The notes under the pieces are model-generated. The model had not been told where the DNA came from. It searched no databases and worked only from the letters and a program-made list of their open reading frames with translations. Of a DNA stretch of 37,818 nucleotides, positions 23,113-31,784 are shown piece by piece. The position numbers were made by a program, and so were the translations under genes. This DNA is from JBKHYJ01 sp046565505. GTDB taxonomy: Bacteria; Acidobacteriota; Blastocatellia; UBA7656. Location of the stretch: contig JBKHYJ010000097.1 in the NCBI GenBank assembly GCA_046565505.1, positions 1 to 37,818 of the forward strand. The letters are read 5' to 3'. Each line of letters opens with the position of its first letter. Within the stretch, counting starts at the first letter, position 1.

Positions 23113-24206
23113 TCCCATTCGTAGACCTGAAGGCTCAGTACATGAGCATCAAAGACGAATTGAACGCCGCCGTCGCCGCCGTCATGGAAAGCTGTCAGTT
23201 CATACTCGGCGAAGAGGTCGAGGGCTTCGAGCGTGAGTTTGCCTCTTACTGCCAGGTAGAGCATGCCGTGGCGGTCAACAGCGGTACGAGCGCCCTGCAC
23301 CTCGCGCTGCTCGCCGCGGGCGTCAAGCCGTGCGATGAAGTAATCACCGTCAGCTTCACTTTCGTGGCGACGGCCGCAGCCATACGCCACGCGGGAGCGC
23401 GGCCCGTGTTCATCGACATCATCCCCGGCTCCTGCACTATGGACCCCTCGCGGGTCGAGCGCGCGATAACGCCGCGGACTAAAGCCATTATCCCCGTTCA
23501 CCTGTACGGCCAATGCGCGGACATGGGGCCGATCTCGGAGATCGCGCGCAGGCATGGGTTGATCGTCATAGAGGACGCCGCGCAGGCGCACGGCGCGGAG
23601 TATAAAGGCCGCCGCGCGGGCGGCCTCGGCGACCTCGCCTGCTTCAGCTTTTACCCGGGCAAGAACCTCGGGGCCATCGGCGAAGGCGGGGCCATCGTGA
23701 CGAATAATTCGGAGTATGCCGACAAGATAAGAGTGCTGCGCGACCACGGGCAGACCCGCAAGTACCGCCATGACGTGCTCGGCTACAACTACAGGCTCGA
23801 AGCGATCCAGGGGGCGGTGCTGCGGGTGAAGTTGCGCCACCTGGATGATTGGAACCAAGCCCGCCGCGGGCATGCCATCAAGTACCGCGGCCTGCTGGCA
23901 GGCTCCGGCGTGCGGCTGCTCGAAGAGGGGGATTACGGGAAGCCCGTTTATCACATCTTCCCTGTCTTCACGCCCGAGCGCGACCGGCTACAGGAATACC
24001 TCACGTCTCGGGCCGTGGCGACGGGCGTTCACTACCCGGTCCCCGTTCACATGCAGAAAGCTTTCGGCGACCTGCCGAGCTCGCCTGGCGGTCTGCTTAA
24101 CTCGGAGCGCGCGGGCAGAGAGACCCTTTCGCTCCCGATGTTCGCGGAGCTTTCTGACGACGCCATATCGGCGGTCGCGGATTCGGTACGCCGGTTCGGC
24201 CATTGA
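23109..24206 (+). CDS. DegT/DnrJ/EryC1-family sugar aminotransferase, WbpE/WlbC-like
   Basis: This 365-aa PLP enzyme begins at a GTG overlapping the preceding stop. It reads MIPFVDLKAQYMSIKDELNA, as WbpE/WlbC proteins do. GTSALHLALLAAGV (59-72) binds the cofactor phosphate, D156 in IEDAAQAHGA contacts the ring nitrogen, and K185 in FYPGKNLGAIGEGG forms the Schiff base. It would transfer an amino group, normally from glutamate, to C3 of the keto sugar from the oxidoreductase. The acetyltransferase then finishes the residue. The early steps (WbpA 6-dehydrogenase) are not in the window. Confidence 0.88.
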   Translation: MIPFVDLKAQYMSIKDELNAAVAAVMESCQFILGEEVEGFEREFASYCQVEHAVAVNSGTSALHLALLAAGVKPCDEVITVSFTFVATAAAIRHAGARPVFIDIIPGSCTMDPSRVERAITPRTKAIIPVHLYGQCADMGPISEIARRHGLIVIEDAAQAHGAEYKGRRAGGLGDLACFSFYPGKNLGAIGEGGAIVTNNSEYADKIRVLRDHGQTRKYRHDVLGYNYRLEAIQGAVLRVKLRHLDDWNQARRGHAIKYRGLLAGSGVRLLEEGDYGKPVYHIFPVFTPERDRLQEYLTSRAVATGVHYPVPVHMQKAFGDLPSSPGGLLNSERAGRETLSLPMFAELSDDAISAVADSVRRFGH

Positions 24207-24257
24207 AGGGCGGCCGGCACGCGAATAGTGCCCCGGCAAACATAGGAGTATCGTCGC

Positions 24258-24983
24258 GTGGAACTTCCGAGCATCTCCGTATGCTTCCCCGCCTACAACG
24301 AAGAAGCCACGGTGGGCGAGGTCTTGCAGGAAGCGCATGACCTGTTGTCCGCGTCCGGGTTGGACTACGAGATCATCGTTTGTGACGATGGGTCGGCCGA
24401 CGCGACGCGGGCCATTATAGAGGGCCTGGCGGCGCGCCTCCCGCGCATGAGGGCTCTCAGTAACCCGCTCAACCAGGGGATTCGCGCGACGTTCGAGCGG
24501 CTGTACTCCGAGGCCTCAAAGGAGTTCGTGTTTCTCAACTCCACAGACCAGCAGTGGCCGACGCGCATTCTTTTCGACATGCTGGCGCTGACTTCAGACT
24601 GGGACATCATCATCGCGAGCCGCAAAAACAAGCATTACAGCGCGGCCCGCCGCTTCGTTTCCTGGGGGTTCAACAAAGCGCCATCCGTCCTCTTTGGGGT
24701 CCGCACCTACGACGCGGGCGCAGTCAAGCTGGTCCGCCGCGAAATCATCGAGCGGTTCGCGCTGGTATCGCGGTCGCCTTTTTCCGAGGCGGAGCGCTTG
24801 ATTCGCTCCGCGCGCGCCGGCTATCGCATCACGGAATACCCAGTTACGATTGCCGCGCGGCGCGCGGGCCGCGCGCGCGGGGTGAGCTTTCGTTCGGTCG
24901 TCGAGGCGATCAAGGATGTTGTCCGCGTCCGGCTCGACTTACGCGACGGCCGCGGCAGGCCGGAGCAGACGCGGGGTGGTTAG
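24258..24983 (+). CDS. GT2 glycosyltransferase, short
   Basis: This 241-aa GT-A protein starts at a GTG with AGGAG 9 bases upstream. The N-terminus ISVCFPAYNEEATVGEVLQE and CDDGSADAT (42-50) are typical. The usual D-x-D-G-Q motif is replaced by STDQQW (95-100), where only one aspartate remains. No membrane helices are obvious at the C-terminus, unlike the other GT2 enzyme of the locus. It ends in a basic tail. It may make a polyprenyl-phosphate sugar or add a residue to the repeat unit. Altered metal binding is possible. Confidence 0.8.
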   Translation: MELPSISVCFPAYNEEATVGEVLQEAHDLLSASGLDYEIIVCDDGSADATRAIIEGLAARLPRMRALSNPLNQGIRATFERLYSEASKEFVFLNSTDQQWPTRILFDMLALTSDWDIIIASRKNKHYSAARRFVSWGFNKAPSVLFGVRTYDAGAVKLVRREIIERFALVSRSPFSEAERLIRSARAGYRITEYPVTIAARRAGRARGVSFRSVVEAIKDVVRVRLDLRDGRGRPEQTRGG

Positions 24984-25006
24984 GGCCCCCGCCCCACCCC
25001 ATCCTG

Positions 25007-25043
25007 AAGGCCGGTTGACACTTCATGACCGGCGGGTTAACAT
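25007..25043 (+). promoter_or_regulatory. Sigma70-type promoter of the TPR membrane-protein gene
   Basis: TTGACA (25015-25020) and TAACAT (25038-25043) are 17 bases apart. The expected start is near 25050. That places the ATG at 25025 upstream of the transcript and favours the ATG at 25115. The block AAGGCCGGTTGACA is shared with 11497-11510. Confidence 0.6.
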
Positions 25044-25114
25044 TTTCTGCACTGAGATTTCGGGGCCCGTCCCTGCATGAATTAATCAATCGCAATTTGA
25101 GTAATAGGTATTTA

Positions 25115-27118
25115 ATGAGCAGAAAGAACCGCACCCGCTCGGCCGCTAATAAACAGGATGCCGCGAAGACTGCCAGGCGGCCGGCCGCCTCGGGCCTGAG
25201 CCTGCCGCGCAACTGGGTAATCGCCCTCATACTGGCCGCCGCCTTCGTCGGGTTCGCCAACACGATTGACAACGGATTCGCTTACGACGACACCACGCAG
25301 ATACTCGGCAACGAGACCATACGCAGCTTCTCAAACATCCCCCTGGCGTTCACAAAAGAAGTATGGTTCTGGCGCGTGCTTCAGGATAAAGACCCGAATA
25401 AAGAGTACGGGCCGACGACGCCCTACTACAGGCCGCTGTTCACGGTTTACCTGATGCTGGGGTGGGCACTGTTCGGCAACTGGGCCCCCGGCTGGCACCT
25501 GGTGAATGTGCTGATGCACCTGCTGGCCGTGGCGTTCGCGTTCCTGATAGTCGAGCACGTAACCCGGAACCGATGGCTCTCCGTCATATCGACGCTGCTT
25601 TTCGCGCTACACCCGCTGCGCGCCGAATCCGTCGCATGGATAAGCGGCGTGACCGACCTGTTCCTCGCGCTCTTTCTGCTGCCGTCGTTCTACCTTTACA
25701 TGCTCTACCGCGAGGGGGGCAAGGCGAAGCACCTGGCCGGGGCCCTGTCGTTATTCCTGCTCGCGGCCTTCTCGAAGGAGCCCGCCGTCGCCCTGCCAAT
25801 ATTCATCGTCGTCTACGAGTTATTCATCATCAACAGGGGGCGCGCGCTGGGCGAGAAGGTCAGGCCCGCGGCCCTGTATGGCTCGATGTTCCTGGTCGTC
25901 TCGGTCGGCTATTTCGCGATGCGCTACCTCGCGCTCGGCTTCATTTTCCATGACAATCGCTTCACGTCTTACCCCTTCCACCAGGTGTTGATGACGATCC
26001 CGCTGGTCGTCTGTAAATACATCGGGCTGCTGTTCTGGCCGGTAAACCTTTCGATATTCCACTCCACGCCGATGGTCACCGCGCCGACCAGCGTAAGGTT
26101 CCTCCTGCCGCTGCTGCTCGTGGCGGCGCTTTCGGCGGCGCTCTGGCAGCTCCGCAACTCGACGGTCGCGCGCTTCGCCATCCTCTGGTTCGCGGTCAAC
26201 CTGTTGCCCGTGTTGAACCTCAGCGCGTTCGGCGAAGACTTCATGGTGCAGGAGCGGTACGTCTACATTTCGTCAATAGGCTTTTCGCTGCTGGTGGCTA
26301 TGGTGCTGGTCCGGCTACCTTTCGAGAAGTGGTTCACGTTGGGCAACCGCCGGATGGCGCAGGCCGCGGCGGCCGGGGTCGTGCTGGTGCTGCTGACGGG
26401 GCGGACCGTCGCGCAGAACATGGTCTGGAAAAACGACATGACGCTCTGGGAGCATGGGGCGGAGGCCGCCCCGGACCAAGCCATGTCGCACTTCGTCCTC
26501 GGGCACAAGTACGTCAATTCTCAAAACTGGGAGAAGGCCGTCGAAGAGCTTGAGCGGTACGTTGCGCTGAAGCCGATGAATATAATCGTGATAAACAACC
26601 TCGCGGCCTCTCACCTGATGCTCTACGAGTACCAGCACGTGTTCAACCGCGGGAGCGCCGACCGCGCCCACATAGACCGCGCGGTCGCGCTTTGCGAAAG
26701 GGGGCTGAGCATCAGCGAGGAGGACCCGACCATATGGGACACGCTCGGCCGCGCCTACTCGTTCAACACCGCCCTGCCGTATAACTACGACCGCGCAATA
26801 GCATGCTTCGAGCGCGGGCGTAAGCTCCAGCCCGATAACGCGATGATCAACTACCACCTGGGCGCGGCCTACGTGATGAAGAACAGCCCCGACAACGCCC
26901 TGCTCTACCTCGAAATCGCGCGGCAGCAGGAGTCCGGCATACCTGACATATACAAATTCATGGGGTACGCCTACCGTGGCAAGGGGCAGATACAGGAAGC
27001 GATTAACTCATTCAACCAGTACTTGCAAATCCAGCCCAACGCGGCCGACGCGCCGTCTGTCAATCAGCAAGTCAAAGACCTCCGCGCGCAGCTCGAAGGG
27101 GCCGCGCCCAAGGGATGA
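25115..27118 (+). CDS. TMTC-like GT-C membrane glycosyltransferase with C-terminal TPRs
   Basis: From the ATG at 25115 it is 667 aa. The frame is open to 25025, but a promoter overlaps that part. A basic cytoplasmic N-terminus leads to the first helix. The outer loop NGFAYDDTTQILGN then carries the DD pair where such enzymes keep their catalytic acid. YYRPLFTVYLMLGWALFG, WHLVNVLMHLLAVAFAFLIV and LHPLRAESVAWISGVTDLF are the signatures of TMTC/O-mannosyltransferase-like proteins. After about residue 445 come TPR repeats (SHFVLGHKYVNSQNWEKAVE, AMINYHLGAAYVMKNSPDNA, IQEAINSFNQYLQIQPN) facing the outside. It may glycosylate exported proteins or the locus polymer. Confidence 0.75.
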   Translation: MSRKNRTRSAANKQDAAKTARRPAASGLSLPRNWVIALILAAAFVGFANTIDNGFAYDDTTQILGNETIRSFSNIPLAFTKEVWFWRVLQDKDPNKEYGPTTPYYRPLFTVYLMLGWALFGNWAPGWHLVNVLMHLLAVAFAFLIVEHVTRNRWLSVISTLLFALHPLRAESVAWISGVTDLFLALFLLPSFYLYMLYREGGKAKHLAGALSLFLLAAFSKEPAVALPIFIVVYELFIINRGRALGEKVRPAALYGSMFLVVSVGYFAMRYLALGFIFHDNRFTSYPFHQVLMTIPLVVCKYIGLLFWPVNLSIFHSTPMVTAPTSVRFLLPLLLVAALSAALWQLRNSTVARFAILWFAVNLLPVLNLSAFGEDFMVQERYVYISSIGFSLLVAMVLVRLPFEKWFTLGNRRMAQAAAAGVVLVLLTGRTVAQNMVWKNDMTLWEHGAEAAPDQAMSHFVLGHKYVNSQNWEKAVEELERYVALKPMNIIVINNLAASHLMLYEYQHVFNRGSADRAHIDRAVALCERGLSISEEDPTIWDTLGRAYSFNTALPYNYDRAIACFERGRKLQPDNAMINYHLGAAYVMKNSPDNALLYLEIARQQESGIPDIYKFMGYAYRGKGQIQEAINSFNQYLQIQPNAADAPSVNQQVKDLRAQLEGAAPKG

Positions 27119-27139
27119 CCGGCGGCCCTCAGGCCGGGC

Positions 27140-28714
27140 TCACTTCCTGGTCGAATCCTTGAGGGCGGCTTCTATGGCTGCTTTCAGGGCTTCGCGGGTT
27201 CTGTCTTTGATCCGCTTCCCGTTGACGAAGACGGTCGGCGTGGCGTTGACGCCGAGCTTTCCGCCCTCGCTCAAATCGCGCACCACCTTGTCGGAGAACT
27301 TGCCGGAGTCGAGCGCCTGGTCGAACTTCGCCCTGTCAAGGCCCAGCCGGGTCGCGTACTCTTTGAGCTTTTCAACCTGCAGCGCGTCCTGATTCTTGAA
27401 CAGGATCGCGACATACTCCCAGTACTTGCCCTGCTCGCGCGCGGCCTCGGCGGCCTCGGCCGCCTTCGCCGCGTAGGTGTGCTGGTCGAGCGGAAAGTCT
27501 CGCGCCACAAGCCTCACCTTATCGCCGTACTCGCCCACCACCTCTTCGAGAACGGGCTGAGTCCTGGCGCAGCTCGGGCACTGATAATCCGTGAACTCTA
27601 CTATCGTCACGGGGGCGTTGGGGTTCCCCCTAGAAGGCTGGTCGTCCGTGGAGATGGAGTAGACGGGCGGCTCCGGCTCGTTTAAGAAGACCTGGATGGC
27701 GGCCGTCTTGCGCAGCTCCTCCGCGTAAGCCGCCTCGGCCTTCTGCACCTCCTGGTTCTGGAGGTACTGCATGATCTGCGGCTTCACCTGGTCGAACCCG
27801 CCGTTAATTCTCTCCTTGTTCTCTTCATAAAACTTGCGCGATTCCTCTTCGGTCACCTTCTTGACTTTTGGCGCGACCTCCGAGTCGTAGACCGCCTTGG
27901 CGGTGACCTTTCTCTTCTGCGCCTCCTGGTTAAGCAGCAGGTCGTTTATCTTTGAATCGAGCACCTGCTTGCGGAGTTCGTACACTTGCTCCTGCGCGGC
28001 GGCGATGATCGGCCTGAGCGAATCCTCTATGTCGCCGGAGGTGATGCGCTCGCCGTTGACGGTGGCGAACGCGCGCGCGCGGTCGGCCTGCGTCTCGGGC
28101 GGGGTGACCTCCGTCACCAGCACTTTGACCTGCGACGAGGCGCGCAGCCGGTCGGCCAGCTTCTTCGCCTCCTGGCGCTCGCGCTCCGCTCGCAGGTAAC
28201 TGATTATTTGCGGCTTCAAATCTTTGAACTCGCCTTCGATGTTGCTCTTGTTCTTGTCGTAAAAGGCCTGCGCCTCCGCCTCGGTCGGGTCTTTGACTTT
28301 AGAGACGACCTCTTGCTCCAGCAGCTTCGTAGAGCTTATGCCGCGCTTCTTGGCTTCCGCTTCGAGCAGCTTCGAGTTGAGCTGTAAATCCAGCTCGGCT
28401 TTCCGCGCCTGTATGACCTTTGATTGGATCTCCTGCACGCGGTCCTTGATCGGGTCGTCTATGTCCTTGATGGTCAACTTCACGCCATTGACGACCGCCA
28501 CGGCGTCGGCCGGAACTTTGGCCTCGCAGCCACAGTCCTCTTCTTTCTTGCCATCCGAAGTCGCGGTGGCGGGCGCCGCCGCGGGCTTGCCGGCGGCGGG
28601 CTGATCCGGCGCGGGCTGTTGCTTCCCCTTGTTTGAAGCCGCGCCGGCCTGACCTTGCGCAAACCCGGAGCACGCCATAATCAAAATGCACAGTAACGTC
28701 GATACCGTCTTCAT
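27140..28714 (-). CDS. Secreted SurA-like chaperone/DsbA-like thioredoxin fusion
   Basis: Starting at the ATG at 28714 (GGAGGAG just upstream) gives 524 aa. A signal peptide (MKTVSTLLCILIMACSGFAQ) precedes a Pro/Ala-rich linker and a CGC at 61-63. Two SurA_N-like segments follow: AVAVVNGVKLTIKDIDDPI with a helical block (71-195), and AFATVNGERITSGDIEDSLR with a similar block (215-340). The rest (about 350-524) is a DsbA-like thioredoxin domain: NAPVTIVEFTDYQCPSCART holds C379-P-S-C382, and NATPTVFVNG carries the cis-proline. It probably folds or oxidises envelope proteins. No rotamase (PpiC) domain is visible. A lipoprotein signal (IMAC) is a weaker alternative. Confidence 0.85.
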   Translation of the reverse strand: MKTVSTLLCILIMACSGFAQGQAGAASNKGKQQPAPDQPAAGKPAAAPATATSDGKKEEDCGCEAKVPADAVAVVNGVKLTIKDIDDPIKDRVQEIQSKVIQARKAELDLQLNSKLLEAEAKKRGISSTKLLEQEVVSKVKDPTEAEAQAFYDKNKSNIEGEFKDLKPQIISYLRAERERQEAKKLADRLRASSQVKVLVTEVTPPETQADRARAFATVNGERITSGDIEDSLRPIIAAAQEQVYELRKQVLDSKINDLLLNQEAQKRKVTAKAVYDSEVAPKVKKVTEEESRKFYEENKERINGGFDQVKPQIMQYLQNQEVQKAEAAYAEELRKTAAIQVFLNEPEPPVYSISTDDQPSRGNPNAPVTIVEFTDYQCPSCARTQPVLEEVVGEYGDKVRLVARDFPLDQHTYAAKAAEAAEAAREQGKYWEYVAILFKNQDALQVEKLKEYATRLGLDRAKFDQALDSGKFSDKVVRDLSEGGKLGVNATPTVFVNGKRIKDRTREALKAAIEAALKDSTRK

Positions 28715-28772
28715 GAACTCCTCCGCAGGATTGATTATTATTATTTGAGAGTCTCGGCAAAAGCCCACTAAT

Positions 28773-28781
28773 ACTATACCA
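28773..28781 (-). promoter_or_regulatory. Extended -10 promoter before the SurA-DsbA fusion
   Basis: On the minus strand TGGTATAGT fits the extended -10 consensus with one mismatch. There is no good -35. The predicted start lies about 52 bases before the ATG at 28714 and downstream of the terminator at 28836-28868, so the gene could be transcribed on its own. Confidence 0.35.
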
Positions 28782-28835
28782 GACAATGAGCCGAATTCGC
28801 CCTGTGACGCCGATGGCCTTCGCGGCCGGGGTACG

Positions 28836-28868
28836 AAAAAAAGAGGCCGGGCGCGCAATGGCCCGGCC
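28836..28868 (-). terminator. Rho-independent terminator after ETF-QO
   Basis: On the minus strand GGCCGGGC (28868-28861) and GCCCGGCC (28852-28845) form a perfect 8-bp GC stem with an 8-base loop. A short CT, then a run of seven T follow (28842-28836). It lies about 30 bases after the ETF-QO stop, so it ends the electron-transfer unit. Confidence 0.9.
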
Positions 28869-28896
28869 CCGCGTTTCCGGCATGAAGGGCGTCAGC

Positions 28897-30579
28897 TCAC
28901 ATGTTGCGGTAGTTCGGCCCGCCCCCGCCTTCCGGGGTGACCCAGTTAATGATCTGGTATGGGTCCATGATGTCGCACGTCTTACAGTGCACGCAGTTTG
29001 AAAAGTTGATCTGAAGCTTCCGCTCGCCCCCCTTCCCTTCGACCATCTCGTAAACGTTTGCCGGGCAGAAGTTCTGACACGGGTTGCCGTACTCGCGCGT
29101 GCAGCGGTCCACGCAGACGTTCAGATCGACGACCTTCAGGTGAGCCGGCTGGTCTTCGTCGTGGTGAGTGCCCGAGTAATAAACGTCAGTCAGCTTACTG
29201 AAAGTCAGCCGGTCGTCATACTTGAGGTCGGCGTATCGACTGTTACCGTGCCCGTCGGCCGACAACTTCTCCATGTGCTGGTGCCCCGCCTTGATTGAAA
29301 GCTTGCCCGGGAAGCGGCCCGCCGTCAGGGTCGAAAGCCCGGCCAGGGCGAACCCCACCCAACGTCCCCTGTCGAAAGCCTGGTGGAAATTCCTCGCCTT
29401 GTACAACTCTCGGCCGACGTAGCTCTCCTTCAATTTCGTGTCGAACGCGCCCAGCCGGCCGCGGCTGAAATCGCCCGCCGCCAGGGCGTCGAGTATAGTC
29501 TCCGCCGCGAGCATCCCCGCCTTGATCGCCGTGTGAATACCTTTAAGCCGCTCGCCGTTGAGCAGGGCGGCCGAGTCGCCGATTATCAGGACCCCGTCGG
29601 CGGACAACCGCGGCACCGTAAACCACCCGCCCACGGGCATGGCCTTCGCGCCGTAGCGTATCATCTTCCCGCCCTTGAGCAGCTCGCTGATAAGCGGGTG
29701 CGTCTTGAACCGTTGGAACTCGTGGTGCGGGTCGATGCCCGGGTCGCGGTAGTCGAGCCCCACGGCGAGCCCTATGTCAATTACGCGGTCGCGCATTCCG
29801 TACACCCAAGACCCGCCGAAGGTGTGCGAATCGAGCGGCCACCCGACGGTGTGTATGACCGACCCGGCCGGGAAGCGGTCGTCGGGCATCTCCCACAGCT
29901 CCTTAATGCCGACCGAATAAACCTGCGGGTCGCTGCCGCCGTCAAGCCCCAGGCGGTTGACGAGAGACTTCGTGAGCGACCCGCGCACGCCTTCGCCGAG
30001 CACGGTGACTTTCGCCGCTATGTCCACGCCGGGCTCGAAATTCGGCTTGGCCTTGCCCGTCTTATCTATGCCTTTGTCGCCGGTCCGCACGCCCACGACC
30101 GCGTCGCCGTCGTAGAGGACTTCTGCGCCGGGGAACTCCGGGAAGATGTTGACGCCCGCTTCTTCGCACTTCTCGCCGAGCCAGCGCACCAGCCTGTTGA
30201 GCGAGACCACGTAGTTGCCATGATTTTTAAGCGGCGGCGGGATGACGGGCGCGGCCACCTTCCCGCGCTCGGTCAGAAAGTAAACGTGCTCCTCGCCTAC
30301 GGGCGCTTCGAGCGGCGCGCCCTCGTTCTCGAAATCAGGGATGAGCTCGCGCAGGGAAATTGGGTCGAGCACCGCGCCCGATAGCTGGTGCGCGCCGATC
30401 TCGGCGGCCTTTTCGATGACGGCGATGTTCACCTCGTCGAGCGGCTTCGCGCCGGACCCTTTGGCGCGCTCGTTGTGCGCGGCGATCAGTTTCGAGAGGT
30501 GAAGCGCGCAGCTAAGGTTCGCGGGCCCGGCCCCGACCAGCAGGACGTCCATTTCAAGCGTTTCTCTTTCGATCGTCAT
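28897..30579 (-). CDS. Electron-transfer flavoprotein:ubiquinone oxidoreductase
   Basis: This enzyme passes electrons from ETF to the membrane quinone pool. The ATG at 30579 gives 560 aa. The frame runs 69 bases further up without family-like sequence. FAD is bound by VLLVGAGPANLSCALHL (12-28). SADGVLIIGDSAALLNGERL and KGIHTAIKAGMLAAETILDA form the second FAD contact. The C-terminal ferredoxin part holds four cluster cysteines: C505 (NFCPANVYE) and C529, C532, C535 (NCVHCKTC), spaced as in the mammalian enzyme. A stretch of hydrophobic residues near the middle may dip into the membrane. EtfA and EtfB genes follow upstream in the same direction. Confidence 0.95.
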   Translation of the reverse strand: MTIERETLEMDVLLVGAGPANLSCALHLSKLIAAHNERAKGSGAKPLDEVNIAVIEKAAEIGAHQLSGAVLDPISLRELIPDFENEGAPLEAPVGEEHVYFLTERGKVAAPVIPPPLKNHGNYVVSLNRLVRWLGEKCEEAGVNIFPEFPGAEVLYDGDAVVGVRTGDKGIDKTGKAKPNFEPGVDIAAKVTVLGEGVRGSLTKSLVNRLGLDGGSDPQVYSVGIKELWEMPDDRFPAGSVIHTVGWPLDSHTFGGSWVYGMRDRVIDIGLAVGLDYRDPGIDPHHEFQRFKTHPLISELLKGGKMIRYGAKAMPVGGWFTVPRLSADGVLIIGDSAALLNGERLKGIHTAIKAGMLAAETILDALAAGDFSRGRLGAFDTKLKESYVGRELYKARNFHQAFDRGRWVGFALAGLSTLTAGRFPGKLSIKAGHQHMEKLSADGHGNSRYADLKYDDRLTFSKLTDVYYSGTHHDEDQPAHLKVVDLNVCVDRCTREYGNPCQNFCPANVYEMVEGKGGERKLQINFSNCVHCKTCDIMDPYQIINWVTPEGGGGPNYRNM

Positions 30580-30768
30580 AGTATTTCTATTGTAGAAACT
30601 ACGCAGAGCTCCCGCAAATTTGAACGGCGGCGGGCGCGGCAGCGCCATCCACAGGCGACGACTGAAATCGCCCGGGGCAAAAACGGATTTCCCGAAGCGG
30701 TCGTGATGGCGGGTTTGAATCTACTCCGCCAGGGCCGTCGTGAAACCTGGCCCGGCGAAAAATGTTGC

Positions 30769-31761
30769 TCACTCGCTCTTGGCCTTCTTAATTTCGGCCG
30801 TCAGCGCGGGCACTATCTCGAAGAGGTCCCCCACGATGCCGTAATCGGCTATGTCAAAGATGGGCGCCTCCGCGTCTTTATTGATCGCGACTATAGTCTG
30901 GGAGTTCTTCATCCCCACGACGTGTTGGATCGCGCCGGAGATGCCGACGGCGAGGTAGAGCTTGGGCGCGACGGTCTGGCCGGAGCTCCCTATCTGGCGG
31001 TCCATCGGCAGCCACTCGTTATCGCAGATGGGGCGCGACGCGGCGATCTCCGCCCCCATCGTACTGGCAAGCTCTTCGACGATCGCGATATTTTCCTGGC
31101 TCTTGATGCCGCGGCCCACGGCCACGATGAGCGGCGCCTGCGTGAGGTCAACCGCCTGCTTCGCCTCTTGAAACTTCTCTTCCGGCTGTGTCCGAATCTG
31201 CACGCCGGCCATGTTGATCTCGAACGGCTTCACCTCGGCCGCGGGGCCGCCGGCCTGCGCTTTGTCGGCGCGGTAGGCGCCCGCCTGGAAGGAGGCGAAG
31301 ATGGGCGGCGCGGCCGTGACTCGCACGTCCGTGTTTATCTTGCCCTGGAAAATCTGCCGCGTGAATATCACCTCGCCCGCCTCCACGCGGTAGCCTACGC
31401 AGTCGGTCACGAAGGTCTTAGAGAGCGAGGCGGCCAGCTTCGGCGCGAAGTCGCGGACCTGGTAGGTGTGGCTGAGGATCACAAGCCGCGGGTCGAGCTT
31501 CTCGACGACCTGCCTGAGCGCGCCGACGTACCCGCCCGGCGTGTACTCTGCGAGCTTATCGTCTTCGACGGTATAAACGACTCCCAACTGCTTGCCGGCC
31601 ACTTCCGACGCCACGTCCGACACGCCCCTGCCGAGCACGACCGCCGATATTTTGTCTCCGGTTTCGGCGGCGATGCCCTGCGCGGCGACCAGGGCTTCGT
31701 ATGAAGTGCGGTTGAGCACGCCGTCCCGCTGCTCTATGAAAAGAAGGATTCCCTCGCTCAT
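30769..31761 (-). CDS. etfA: Electron-transfer flavoprotein alpha subunit
   Basis: The ATG at 31761 gives 330 aa beginning MSEGILLFIEQRDGVLNR, with a run of six G a few bases before it. An ATG five codons earlier lies inside that site. The C-terminal FAD-binding domain shows ASRPICDNEWLP (241-252), GSSGQTVAPKLYLAVGISGA (258-277) and NKDAEAPIFDIADYGIVGD (294-312), with the Asp-Ala pair typical of EtfA. It pairs with EtfB to take electrons from acyl-CoA and other dehydrogenases and deliver them to ETF-QO. An inverted-repeat element separates it from etfB. Confidence 0.95.
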   Translation of the reverse strand: MSEGILLFIEQRDGVLNRTSYEALVAAQGIAAETGDKISAVVLGRGVSDVASEVAGKQLGVVYTVEDDKLAEYTPGGYVGALRQVVEKLDPRLVILSHTYQVRDFAPKLAASLSKTFVTDCVGYRVEAGEVIFTRQIFQGKINTDVRVTAAPPIFASFQAGAYRADKAQAGGPAAEVKPFEINMAGVQIRTQPEEKFQEAKQAVDLTQAPLIVAVGRGIKSQENIAIVEELASTMGAEIAASRPICDNEWLPMDRQIGSSGQTVAPKLYLAVGISGAIQHVVGMKNSQTIVAINKDAEAPIFDIADYGIVGDLFEIVPALTAEIKKAKSE

Positions 31762-31784
31762 TTTTCCCCCATTCAATCCCAGGT

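Noticed and set aside
22998..23954. 318-codon minus-strand frame opposite the aminotransferase
   Set aside because: The plus strand is a complete DegT/DnrJ-family gene. The antisense frame lacks any motif.
27119..27139. CCGGC/GCCGG hairpin between convergent genes as a bidirectional terminator
   Set aside because: The stem is 5 bp and has no T-run on either strand.
29383..31704. Two long plus-strand open frames (333 and 438 codons) opposite ETF-QO and EtfA
   Set aside because: They are antisense shadows in GC-rich DNA: compositionally rich in Arg/Ala/His, without any family pattern, while the minus strand encodes clear ETF proteins.
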